From NCBI GenBank assembly GCA_911728455.2, contig OU452238.1, positions 10,547,065 through 10,611,064 on the forward strand: DNA of 64,000 nucleotides, read 5' to 3'. This DNA comes from Marthasterias glacialis (Eukaryota; Echinodermata; Asteroidea; Forcipulatida; Asteriidae). Positions 55,141 through 64,000 of the stretch are shown here, piece by piece; positions within the stretch are counted from its first letter, which is position 1; each line of letters opens with the position of its first letter. The notes beneath the pieces were generated by a model. The model had not been told where the DNA came from and did not search any database. It saw nothing but the letters and a program-made list of their open reading frames with translations. Made by a program: the position numbers and the translations under genes.

Positions 55141-56674
55141 CTAAAGAAAAAATAACATGAACACAACAAAATTACTAGTATACAAATAAAATTTACTTAT
55201 CACATTTTGATACAAAATTGAATAAAAGATTTGTTCATTATGCTTGTTCCGCAATGAAATTTGTTAAGCCTAAGCCTATTAAATCCTAAGGCTAAGCTCA
55301 GTAGTCCATAGATAATGTTACTTGAAATGTGGCCTGAAACAACTAATTCTCTCGATATGAATTCAGTTTTAAAGGTTAATGGATTTGTCTTCAATTGAAA
55401 ATACATGAGGGGAGATTTGTTGTGTTTGGCAGCAAAAGTGTGGTGGCTGCATGGTAATTATATTTTTATATAAATGAAAAATTCAAATAAATAATGACCC
55501 TCACCCTCAGGTTAGTTTGTTGAAAAGAAATAGGAAATGTACACAATTTTCTGGAAATAGACACAAAATGTGAATTGTTATTCCATAAATTATTATCACA
55601 GTCATCAATAACATAAACAGAACTAACAGTCATGACGGTTGTGCGATCTTGATAAAGTGCGTGTTAAAAGTAGGTCATACCCAAAGCGAAATGGAATGGT
55701 CAAACAAAACTTTTCAGGCTCACTGTGCAAGCTTGTGGATTGCAGACCAAACTTTGTACCGTATTTCTTTTACTCTTACTAAAGATTAAGGAACATCAAT
55801 AACCAAATGAATATCAAAATATAATCTACAAGTTTTCAGCTTTCTTACCATATAACTAAATATACAATTGGTAGACTCAACGAGGAGAAACTTACCTAAA
55901 TACGGAGAGCTACTACCATGTCTGTCAGTGCAGTTTTATCACGAAACGTGTGTGATCAATAGGCGGTTTTACGTTTCTAAAATAAGTTTTGGTTGGTCAA
56001 GAAATAGTTATCGTCAAAGTGCCGGTGGTTAATGTTGACCAATTGCAATGAGTTTTGGAATAGTAATAGGCAAGGCTTGGTTATTTCGTATCCCGCGCGA
56101 ACGAAACGTTTCGTCACAATGGTTACCGAGTTACAAGAGAACATGCAGTATGATTGCGAGATATTTCGAGGGCACATTTTGTGCTTTGCACGCGGGAGTA
56201 TGGGCAGAGGAAAACGGTTTTCTTTTTAACTTTGACGAAATGCCGGGGACAAATATATTTAAAAAAACAAACAATTTATATGATAGAATAGTGTACAAAT
56301 CAAACTGTCTGAAGGAGAACGAACGAAAATGATAGCATAAGCGGTTGATTTGTTATGACAAGATCTTGTCAAAAAAGTGGCCTTTATTTCCCCCTTTTTG
56401 TCGTTTTGCGCTCACGCGCTGTGTGTGTGGCCGCGCAGTTCGTTAAGTTCCCCAATGGAATTCATATGATATACATATTTTTGGTCATTTGACACTTGGT
56501 GACTTTTATGACCTTTTTAGGTAAATTGATTGATACATTTCATTTAAAATTGTTGAAAAAGATGTGATGCCACAGCGTAAATTCATAAAAATGATCTAGA
56601 ACTGGTCAAATGACTGTACAGCGCCCCAGTTACCAGTTACTGGTCTGAGTCTAACGTTACAATAGTATACATAC
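55141..56674. other. intron or spacer, no feature seen
   Basis: Non-coding, with one stray half of the palindromic MITE family at 56621-56650 (GCGCCCCAGTTACCAGTTAC). Several minus- and plus-strand frames at 55977-56332 have no splice or homology support. Confidence 0.4.
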
Positions 56675-56739
56675 CTACCTCCAAAAAGATACAATTCACG
56701 ATGAGCTCGAGTTGCAACACAGATTATATCACAGAAACT
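56675..56739 (-). CDS. possible penultimate exon of the same gene
   Basis: The minus strand reads SFCDIICVATRAHRELYLFGG and then AG before GTATGT, a good donor. ELYLFGG is the classic Kelch beta-strand signature. The 5' end of the exon is unclear: a (GAA)n tract precedes it and the frame meets a stop just upstream, so the true acceptor is uncertain. It could also be a decayed gene. Confidence 0.35.
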
Positions 56740-57036
56740 CTTCTTCTTCTTCCATTAATGTATCATCCTCTAGAAAGAGTATTGTCGTACTGTCGTACGA
56801 TTACGAGTGCCTTGAATCCTCTTGATGACTGTTTTACAGCGTAACTGTGTTAGTTAGTAATACTAATAGTAGTTAGTACTGTCAGTGTCATACCAGTTGT
56901 AATAATAATGTAAACACATTATTTATTTTTTTCTGGGAGATAACATTATGTAACTCTTGGGGGCGCTTCGTATTTATTTTCTCTGTGCGGCCGGCGATTT
57001 TTTTTCCGTACCACACGCTCAATTCGGGTTTTGCAC

Positions 57037-57081
57037 TGACGTCACGAAGGGGCGTGTCAAGTTCACTCGCGGCCATGTTGG
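57037..57081 (-). promoter_or_regulatory. possible minus-strand promoter: CRE and YY1-like sites
   Basis: TGACGTCA (57037-57044) is a perfect CRE. The minus strand at 57081-57069 reads CCAACATGGCCGC, which looks like a YY1 site overlapping an ATG. The ATG opens a 62-codon frame (57076-56888, MAASELDTPLRDVSAKPE) that might be the first exon of the Kelch-like gene. Linkage is speculation. Confidence 0.3.
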
Positions 57082-57780
57082 TAGGAAAAATGCCAACATT
57101 TTATGTACAAACCATAGGCGGAATTTCTAAAATTTGCCTTGATTCACAGTTGAGATAAACTACGAGAGAACTGATGGACACAATTCAACGAAGTGTTTTC
57201 AACTTTTATTCGAGTCAACTACCTTTACCAGGCAAGCACGGGCGATCACTTTAAATGACTGCTTCCTTCAGTGATGTATCAAAATTGTATCAAGTTTGTA
57301 TTGACTGACGACTAAAACCCGCCCACAATGCGTTGTTGTTTTTTGTTGTCAGGGGCCGCCTGCCTGCCTAGCCTCTGCTCTTTGACATGTGTGACGTGAG
57401 ACGGTTTTCCTGTCTCACTTTAGTTAAAAACTCTAGGTCCAGTTAGTAGTCTTAAATTTTACCTGTAGTGCAATTTCTTTTTTTAGTTACTCCAGAAGGT
57501 TATTTCCAGGGTAAAACAGTAAATTTATACGTGTGTGCTGTGCGCCGTTATGATTGATGGGCGCCGCCATGTTTTGTGAAGGAGCTCCACTCAGGAAAAT
57601 GTTTATTCATAAGTAGTGACACGTGACTGTCAATTTCCAAATATGGTAGTGCTTTAAATTTTGCTTATTTCTGTTATACTAAGCTCAAATGTCACTCTTC
57701 ACTTATAGTTCTATCAGTACAAATTCTTAAATAATTATTTGTCGGCGACTTGGTGGTTACCTTGGGAAACTTCCTTCTAT
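57082..57780. other. no gene seen
   Basis: Non-coding. No matched exon signals. Confidence 0.4.
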
Positions 57781-57852
57781 TAGAGATTTTGTAAATGTGT
57801 TAGCCTGTTCTTCAAAAGAGCGCGAAATTTGTATGACGTAGCAGACTCTTAG

Positions 57853-57912
57853 CCAATGAAAACACGTTTGGCCACTGCTCCTCTATAAAAGGGAAGTTTT
57901 TCAACACTTGAG
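57853..57912 (+). promoter_or_regulatory. CCAAT and TATA promoter of the right element
   Basis: CCAAT at 57853-57857 and TATAAAA at 57884-57890 have typical spacing; a start near 57912 would follow. It begins a 36-bp sequence that recurs downstream. It could be the LTR promoter, or a captured host promoter. Confidence 0.6.
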
Positions 57913-57914
57913 TT

Positions 57915-58272
57915 AGTTGCTGTGAAGTAAGCCGTGCATATTTAACAGGTTAGTGTCATTTTACAATTTATTGATCGAAGTAATTTCCACTCAAATCTGA
58001 TTGCTTATTTCTAAACGATTTCATTTCCTGGACTTGAGATAATACTGAAAACGATGGTGTTATTCTTATTATACATGATGAACATTTCAGTGCATAATTT
58101 AGCTGTTGTTTCATGTCATTGCACCAGATTTATATTACGTTATGTAACTGCGTATATAGGGCTTGCTAATTTTATTCAATATTGTGCTGGGATTTTAGAG
58201 TCAAGATTCGGTTGTGCATATTAATTAAGTTGAGTGAGTTGCTGTGAAGTAAGCCGTGCATATTTAACAGGT
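57915..58272. repeat. 36-bp exact direct repeat, 322 bp apart
   Basis: AGTTGCTGTGAAGTAAGCCG and the following TGCATATTTAACAGGT occur at 57915-57950 and again at 58237-58272. Each copy ends in a splice-donor-like AACAGGT (GTTAGTG and GTAATTC). It may be a duplicated leader segment. Confidence 0.85.
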
Positions 58273-58490
58273 AATTCAGGTGGACGGCGGCAGCAACTCG
58301 GGGACGAATCATTAATCAATTTACTCCGCAATTACACGGTTGGGAGTCGGCATTAGTCAATGAGTAGGGTCGGCGGAGTGTACTGTACTACCAGCAGAGG
58401 TTCTGCTGCGATGTGCGTATGGTATAGCTGTTATGCCCGGAGTTGATTATTGAAAGAGGAAGCTAGAGTTACACGGGGTCGGGAACGTCA

Positions 58491-58882
58491 GCGGAGTAAC
58501 AGTAAAGCATCAGTAATACTTGCAGAGTAACAGTAAAGCATCAGTATTACTTGCGGAGTAATAGTAAAGCATCAATATTACTTGCAGAGTAATAGTAAAG
58601 CATCAGTATTACTTGCAGAGTAACAGTAAAGCATCAGTATTACTTGCGGAGTTACAGTAAAGCATCAGTAATATTGGCGGAGTAACGGTTAAGCATCAGT
58701 AATACTTGCAGAGTAACAGTAAAGCATCAGTAATATTGGCGGAGTAACGGTTAAGCATCAGTAATACTTGCAGAGTAACAGTAAAGCATCAGTATTACTT
58801 GCGGAGTAACAGTAAAGCATCAGTATTACTTGCGGAGTAACAGTAAAGCATCAGTAATACTTGCGGAGTAATAGCAAAGCAT
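58491..58882. repeat. 31-bp minisatellite, ~12 units
   Basis: Units of GCGGAGTAACAGTAAAGC and ATCAGTATTACTT, with TATTACTTGC / TAATATTGGC variants. It lies in the leader or LTR of the right gypsy element. Confidence 0.92.
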
Positions 58883-58895
58883 CAGACTAAGGGAG

Positions 58896-59165
58896 CTAGC
58901 GGTGTAATGAGCGTCATAAGGTTGGCAGAGTAATAGTTTCAGCAGGGAGCTGATGATAATGAGCGTCATAATGTTGGCGGAGTAGTAGTTTCAGCAGGGA
59001 GCTGATGATAATGAGCGTCATAAGGTTGGCGGAGTAGTAGTTTCAGCAGGGAGCTGATGATAATGAGCGTCATAAGGTTGGCGGAGTAGTAGTTTCAGCG
59101 GGGAGCTGATGATAGTTTATGCGTCATTGGTTGGCGGAGTAATAATTTTAGCAGGGAGCTGAAAG
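58896..59165. repeat. 52-bp minisatellite, ~5 units
   Basis: Units of GGCGGAGTAGTAGTTTCAGC, AGGGAGCTGATGATAATGAG, CGTCATAAGGTT. It shares GGCGGAGTA with the 31-bp array before it, so the two may derive from one another. Confidence 0.9.
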
Positions 59166-59289
59166 TTATAGGGGCGGGTTTAACTTCTTTCCACCGTGCC
59201 ATGGTACTATAATGAGATGTAAATAAGATGTAAATATTGAGACTACTCTGCAAGTTAAGAGTAAACATTGTGATGTTTATTGAGTTTAG

Positions 59290-59295
59290 AATAAA
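59290..59295 (+). terminator. polyadenylation signal in the right element's LTR
   Basis: AATAAA about 200 bases before the primer-binding site, a normal place for the LTR poly(A) signal. The 5' LTR would end near 59496 (GGCACA). Confidence 0.5.
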
Positions 59296-59558
59296 TTGTT
59301 GAAACTGTTAGACACTGTGTCATTTCCAAGTTTTTGCGTCCACCTCTTCACTTTAATAATTGTTAGCTGCCTGGTTATATATTTTAACCCAACGGACTTG
59401 GGGAAGATAAATTTATTTGTACTACGGTGATCAGATAGGTTGGAGACTCTGACACTAGTAGAGTGAGACAGCGCCCCCACCGACCGCCGCGGCACAAATT
59501 GGCGTCGTAGACAGGATTTGGCAGTTGATGAGTGGTTGAAAGGTGAGACATCGATATT

Positions 59559-60950
59559 ATGGACCCAAAGAAGGGAGGTAAAGAGGACAAAACAAGCAGG
59601 GATGATGACAGGAAGGTTAGCGACCAAGAGTCAGCTCAGTCCTTCTTTGCGAGTCCTCCGAATAATGCAGAATTTGACGGAGAAGAGCCTAGAAGAGCCA
59701 CACCCTACCCAGAAGTCAGAGAACAAGGTGATGATGACAATGCTCAACGGCCTGGGGTTAAGCAAAAAGGAATGAGGGACAACGGACGTATGCGAGAAAG
59801 GCAGATTATTGACTGGCAGGATGAACCGTGGCAATACCCAAGACAATATTGGTGTGATGAGTCCGATGCGGAGATCCAATTTCGTCACGATAGAGGCAGA
59901 GACGTATTTAATATGAGGGAGAGGTCACGTGAGGATGACGTCCGATATGTTCCTCAGCAGTATTGGAGGGAAGGACCCCGGCCAATGTTCCAGGGTAGAG
60001 GTCATGTACAAGGGGGTGGAGACGAACAACGCGGAGAGTTCCACAATAGAGGGTCATTTTCAGTAAGATGTAGAGAAGTGACTCCGGATAAATTTGATGG
60101 GCGCATACCATGGAAAGATTATCAAAAACACTTCGAAGCGTGCAGTGTTGTCAACAGATGGACAAGGCAAGAAGCTTCATATCAACTTGCCACCCGACTA
60201 CAGGGCCCTGCATTGAAGGTTCTTGGTAATTTTCCTTTACAAGGACAGCCAACTTATGAAGACCTGGTGTCACAACTGAGTAAGAGATTTGGCCCAGGTG
60301 AACATGCTGAAAATTTCCTGCTAGAGCTGCGTCTTCGAAGAAGGGGGCCAAGGGAAACCTTGCAGGAGTTAGGACAGTCGATTAGAGAGTTGTCGGCTTT
60401 AGCATACCCAGAGCTACCGTGTGAAGTACGTGAAAGGTTAGCGAAGGGGCATTTTGCAGATTCCATTGACGACCCTGAAATCAGAGGTGGCATATTTCGA
60501 GCTCATCCACAGACGTTAGATGAAGCTGTGCGAGCTGCACTTGACACTGAATCGTTTCTCAAAGTAGAGAAGAATAGAGAAAGGGGGAGGGTGAATAAGT
60601 TCACCCGTACTCTTGCTAGAGATGAACAGAAAGACCAGGCAACAGACAGATCGATGAACAAAGAATTTATAGAGATGCGAATAACGTTGACTAACTTGAT
60701 GAAGGCAGTGGACCAGTTGAAGATGGATACCAGAAGTAGTCAACAGAGCCAGACGTTCGATCAAAACATGAACCGATATAAGCCAAACGAAGAGTTCAGA
60801 AGGAAGGTTCAATGTTTTAATTGCAGCGAATATGGACATTATGCAAGAGAGTGCCCACAAAACAATCAGCGGCAGGGAAACGAGAATCGGCGAACTCGAC
60901 GGACCGGGGGAACGCCGAATGGAACGAATGGTCCGGTGACACAGAAATAG
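59559..60950 (+). CDS. gag of the right gypsy element
   Basis: 463 codons. The N-terminal third is acidic then Arg-rich. The capsid-like middle (DKFDGRIPWKDYQKHFEAC, YEDLVSQLSKRFG, LRRRGPRETLQELGQSI) is the retrotransposon gag fold. A CCHC zinc knuckle CFNCSEYGHYARECP lies at about residues 420-433. It forms the RNA-packaging particle in the cytoplasm. The ATG at 59559 is the first of the frame after the primer site. Confidence 0.92.
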   Translation: MDPKKGGKEDKTSRDDDRKVSDQESAQSFFASPPNNAEFDGEEPRRATPYPEVREQGDDDNAQRPGVKQKGMRDNGRMRERQIIDWQDEPWQYPRQYWCDESDAEIQFRHDRGRDVFNMRERSREDDVRYVPQQYWREGPRPMFQGRGHVQGGGDEQRGEFHNRGSFSVRCREVTPDKFDGRIPWKDYQKHFEACSVVNRWTRQEASYQLATRLQGPALKVLGNFPLQGQPTYEDLVSQLSKRFGPGEHAENFLLELRLRRRGPRETLQELGQSIRELSALAYPELPCEVRERLAKGHFADSIDDPEIRGGIFRAHPQTLDEAVRAALDTESFLKVEKNRERGRVNKFTRTLARDEQKDQATDRSMNKEFIEMRITLTNLMKAVDQLKMDTRSSQQSQTFDQNMNRYKPNEEFRRKVQCFNCSEYGHYARECPQNNQRQGNENRRTRRTGGTPNGTNGPVTQK

Positions 60951-63900
60951 ATGAGCAGCAACCGAAAGAATTCACTGATTTGACGGGATCGTCGGCTCAA
61001 GGCATAGCACAAAAAGGAATTTTTGTAACAGGTGTAATCCGTGGTACCAAAATAAAGTTTCTTTTAGATACTGGTTCGACCCATACTGTACTGTCAACGG
61101 CAGCTTATCGACGCTTTCCGAAGAGGAAAAAGCCAAAATTGAGTCCACTTGAGAACAGTATAAAGCAAGCAGACGGTACTCTCCTTGAAACATGGGGGCA
61201 TGCAACAATGGACATCCAGGTTGGTGAGATGAGCCAATCCATTATGATAACAGTAGCCTGCATAAAGGAGGATGGTATTTTGGGCATGGATTTTCTCTTA
61301 GCATCAGGAGGGAAACTAGATTTTGAACGACTGAAATTACAGATTGAAGGCGAACAAATTCCTTGTAGAGATGATGATGATTTATTATTTTGTACCAGAG
61401 TAATGGTGTCACAGACAACAACTATTCCGGCAAACCAAGAGGCAATTGTTCCAGTAAGGACAACAAGACTTACCAACATTGAAGGCTTAGCAATTATTGA
61501 ACCGACGGGAAGAGAAAGCATAACAGAAAAAGGGTTGATGATTGCCAGAACATTAGTGGAGACACGACAGCCGATTTTACCCACGAGAATAATTAATTTG
61601 AGCAACAAAGAACAAGTAATCAAGGAAGGGACAGTAACCGGCATTATTTCTCCAGTTAAGATTGAAGAAGAAACAAGTATTCAAGTAAGGGAATTACGAG
61701 ACGATACTAAGGGTGACAGCCAAAATGAGAATATTCCTGAACATCTGAAAGATTTGTATTTGCGGAGTACAAGAAAGCTTGATGATCAATTTCATATTAG
61801 AGTACAGAAGATGTTGTCGGAGTTTCAAGATGTTTTCTCCAAAGGTGATAATGACATAGGACGCACCAACTTAGTCAAACACAAGATTAATACGAGTAAT
61901 GTTGCACCCATACGACAACCACCCCGAAGGGCTCCTATGGGCCAACAGGAAGAAATTAATAAACAAGTTACAGACATGTTGCAGAGGGGAATCATAGAGC
62001 CGTCTACCAGTCCTTGGGCAGCTCCGGTGGTATTGGTTACTAAGAAGGATGGCTCAAAAAGATTCTGCATTGACTATCGAAGATTAAATGCTGTAACTAT
62101 CAAAGACGCTTATCCAATACCAAGGATCGAAGAGTCACTGGATGCACTCACCGGTTCTAAATGGTTCTCTACATTGGATCTTGCATCCGGTTACTGGCAA
62201 GTAGAACTGGATGATGATGCGAAAGACAAATCCGCCTTTACAGTAAGAGGAGGGTTGTACGCCTGGAATGTGATGCCATTTGGATTATCCAATGCACCTT
62301 CGACATTCGAGAGACTCATGGAGTGTGTAATGGCCGGTTTGCAGTGGGATATTCTGCTTGTATATCTTGACGATATAATAGTGTATGGGAAAACTGAAGA
62401 TGAGGCAACTAACCGGTTGAAGGAAGTTCTTCAACGTTTGAGAAAAGCTGGTTTGAAACTTAAACCAAAGAAGTGTCACCTGTATCAACAAGAAGTATTG
62501 TATCTTGGGTATGTTGTGTCAGAGAAGGGGATACATACAGATCCTGAGAAGATTAAGGCTGTACAGGAATGGTCACGTCCCACAGATGTAACCCAAGTCC
62601 GCAGTTTCCTGGGACTAGCATCATACTATAGACGATTCATTCGCAGTTTTGCTGATATTGCCAGACCGCTTCACCAACTAACAGAAAAGCATCGTAAGTT
62701 CGAGTGGAGCGATGGCTGTGAAGAGGCATTTGTAGAACTCAAGAGACGACTGATCGAGTCACCTATATTAGCTTATCCTGACCCCAAGCTTGATTTCATA
62801 TTAGACACTGATGCGAGTAACTTAGCAACAGGTGCAGTGCTCTCTCAAATCCAAGGAGAACATGAAAGAGTAGTAGCCTATGCCAGTAAGACTCTCAGCT
62901 CACAAGAACGGAATTATTGCGTGACTAGAAGAGAACTGTTAGCGGTAGTGTTATACCTCAGGCACTTCCGTCATTATCTCTATGGCAGAAAAGTGTTGGT
63001 GAGAACAGATCATGGCTCACTAAGATGGCTCACTAATTTTAGAAACCCGGAAGGCCAACTTGCAAGATGGATGGAAGTAATTGGGCAGCACGACATTACG
63101 ATTGAGCATAGACCTGGACGGCTACACGGCAACGCTGATGGGTTATCCAGACGTCCTTGCAAACAATGCGGCCGCCAAGAAGTGACTAAGGAGAATGACT
63201 CAATCCCAAAGATACCTGCTGAAGTGATGAGCAATGAACAAAGTCAGGCAGAAAATATGAAAGAAGAGAAGAACTGGGTGAGATCAATAACGTTACAACC
63301 GAGAATTAGACATCAAGATGTACGACAAGCACAGTTAGACGACCCAACCATGTCCAGAATACTTGAGGCTAAGGAGGGGGCGACGGAACGTCCTCGGTGG
63401 GAAGATGTGTCGGCATTTTCACCAGCATTAAAGACATACTGGGCACAATGGGAACAACTAGAGATGCAGAGTGGAGTATTGTGCAGAAAATGGGAATCGG
63501 CTGATGGAAAGCATACAGTCATGAAAGTAATTCTGCCTCACAAATACCGAAATGAGATATTGGAAGAATTACATGCATCGAAAACAGCAGGACATATGGG
63601 GCTACGGAAAACACTGGAAAAGGTCAGAGAAAGATACTACTGGGTAGGAATGTCGGCGTACGTACGCTCCTTTGTTAGAAAGTGTGATCTCTGCGCCCGG
63701 CGGAAATCTCCTCCTAAGAAACGAAGAGCACCATTGCAACAGTACCGAGTAGGCGCACCCTTAGAACGTGTTGCAATGGATATACTGGGACCACTTCCAG
63801 AATCAGACAACGGGAACATGTACATCCTAGTCATTGGTGACTATTTCACCAAATGGATGGAGGCGCACCCTTTACCAGATCAAAAAGCAGAAACTGTCGC

Positions 63901-64000
63901 CAAAACGTTTGTGGAAGAGTTTGTTTGCAGATTTGGAGTACCCCGAGAGTTACACACTGATCAAGGGCGAAATTTCGAAGCACAAATTATGCAAGAGATA
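60930..64000 (+). CDS. pol of the right gypsy element, cut by window edge
   Basis: The frame overlaps the end of gag and is one base back, as is usual for the family. Order: protease (LLDTGSTHTVLS near 61060-61095), reverse transcriptase (TLDLASGYWQVEL, VMPFGLSNAPSTFERLM, YLDDIIVY near 62363), RNase H (DTDASNLATGAVLSQ near 62805), integrase zinc domain (LHASKTAGHMGL...CDLCARRK, about 63570-63705), then the core with MDILGPLP and HTDQGRNFE. It is open to the last base; the rest of integrase and the 3' LTR lie outside. Confidence 0.93.

Larger units (their letters stand above)
57781..64000 (+). mobile_element. Ty3/gypsy LTR retrotransposon, right part beyond the window
   Basis: A long promoter-bearing leader or LTR is followed by a tRNA-type primer site (TGGCGTCGTAGACAGG from 59500), gag (59559-60950), and pol with protease, reverse transcriptase, RNase H and the first half of integrase up to the window edge. 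All parts visible are open and the key motifs are present, so it looks whole as far as it can be seen. The left LTR start is uncertain because the right LTR is not in the window; it may begin near 57797. The gag-pol arrangement and domain order are those of Ty3/gypsy. A young element is likely, but age cannot be measured from one LTR. Confidence 0.9.

Overview
The window is animal nuclear DNA, AT-rich, with small exons in long introns and very many interspersed repeats. Short inverted-repeat elements with ends reading GGGCCCAATTTCATAGAGCT, Penelope-like and several LINE types, young Ty3/gypsy elements and tRNA-derived SINEs suggest a marine invertebrate deuterostome. An echinoderm, possibly a sea star, is my best guess; this is inference. 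I see no bacterial features and no CRISPR.

Two host genes can be assembled. The first, on the plus strand, is DBF4, the regulatory subunit of the CDC7 S-phase kinase. Its promoter and non-coding exon lie near 14478-14728 and 13 coding exons run from 17795 to 39860. Splice phases agree throughout and give about 1417 codons. The DBF4 N, M and C motifs are all visible, and one terminal exon of more than 1000 codons makes the protein about twice as long as human DBF4. The second, on the minus strand (51159 down to 46213), is SVIP, the small VCP/p97-interacting protein: four coding exons, 81 residues, a myristoylation/palmitoylation N-terminus and an exact VCP-interacting motif. DBF4 and SVIP are convergent, with about 6 kb of repeat-bearing DNA between them. 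Two minus-strand exons at 54969-55140 and about 56675-56739 may be the end of a Kelch-type gene.

Mobile DNA fills most of the rest. At the left (454-5837) is a complete-length but broken Ty3/gypsy element with 111-bp LTRs, a 5-bp target duplication and an apparent self-priming primer site. At the right edge (about 57.8 kb to the end) is a second Ty3/gypsy element that looks whole as far as it is visible, with a repeat-rich leader, gag with a zinc knuckle, protease, reverse transcriptase, RNase H and the start of integrase. LINE remains lie at 11374-11745, 23736-24650 (split by a Penelope-like insertion), 47224-49330 (inside SVIP intron 2) and 51740-53275 (next to the SVIP start). At least ten palindromic or inverted-repeat MITE-like elements are scattered through, often back to back.

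The DBF4 introns also hold several minisatellites (18-, 26-, 47- and 34-bp units) and a relic second copy of one exon. I did not find a convincing new multi-gene system. The most unusual signals are the self-complementary primer site of the left LTR element, the enlarged DBF4 tail, and a minisatellite that looks as if it grew from a DBF4 splice donor.
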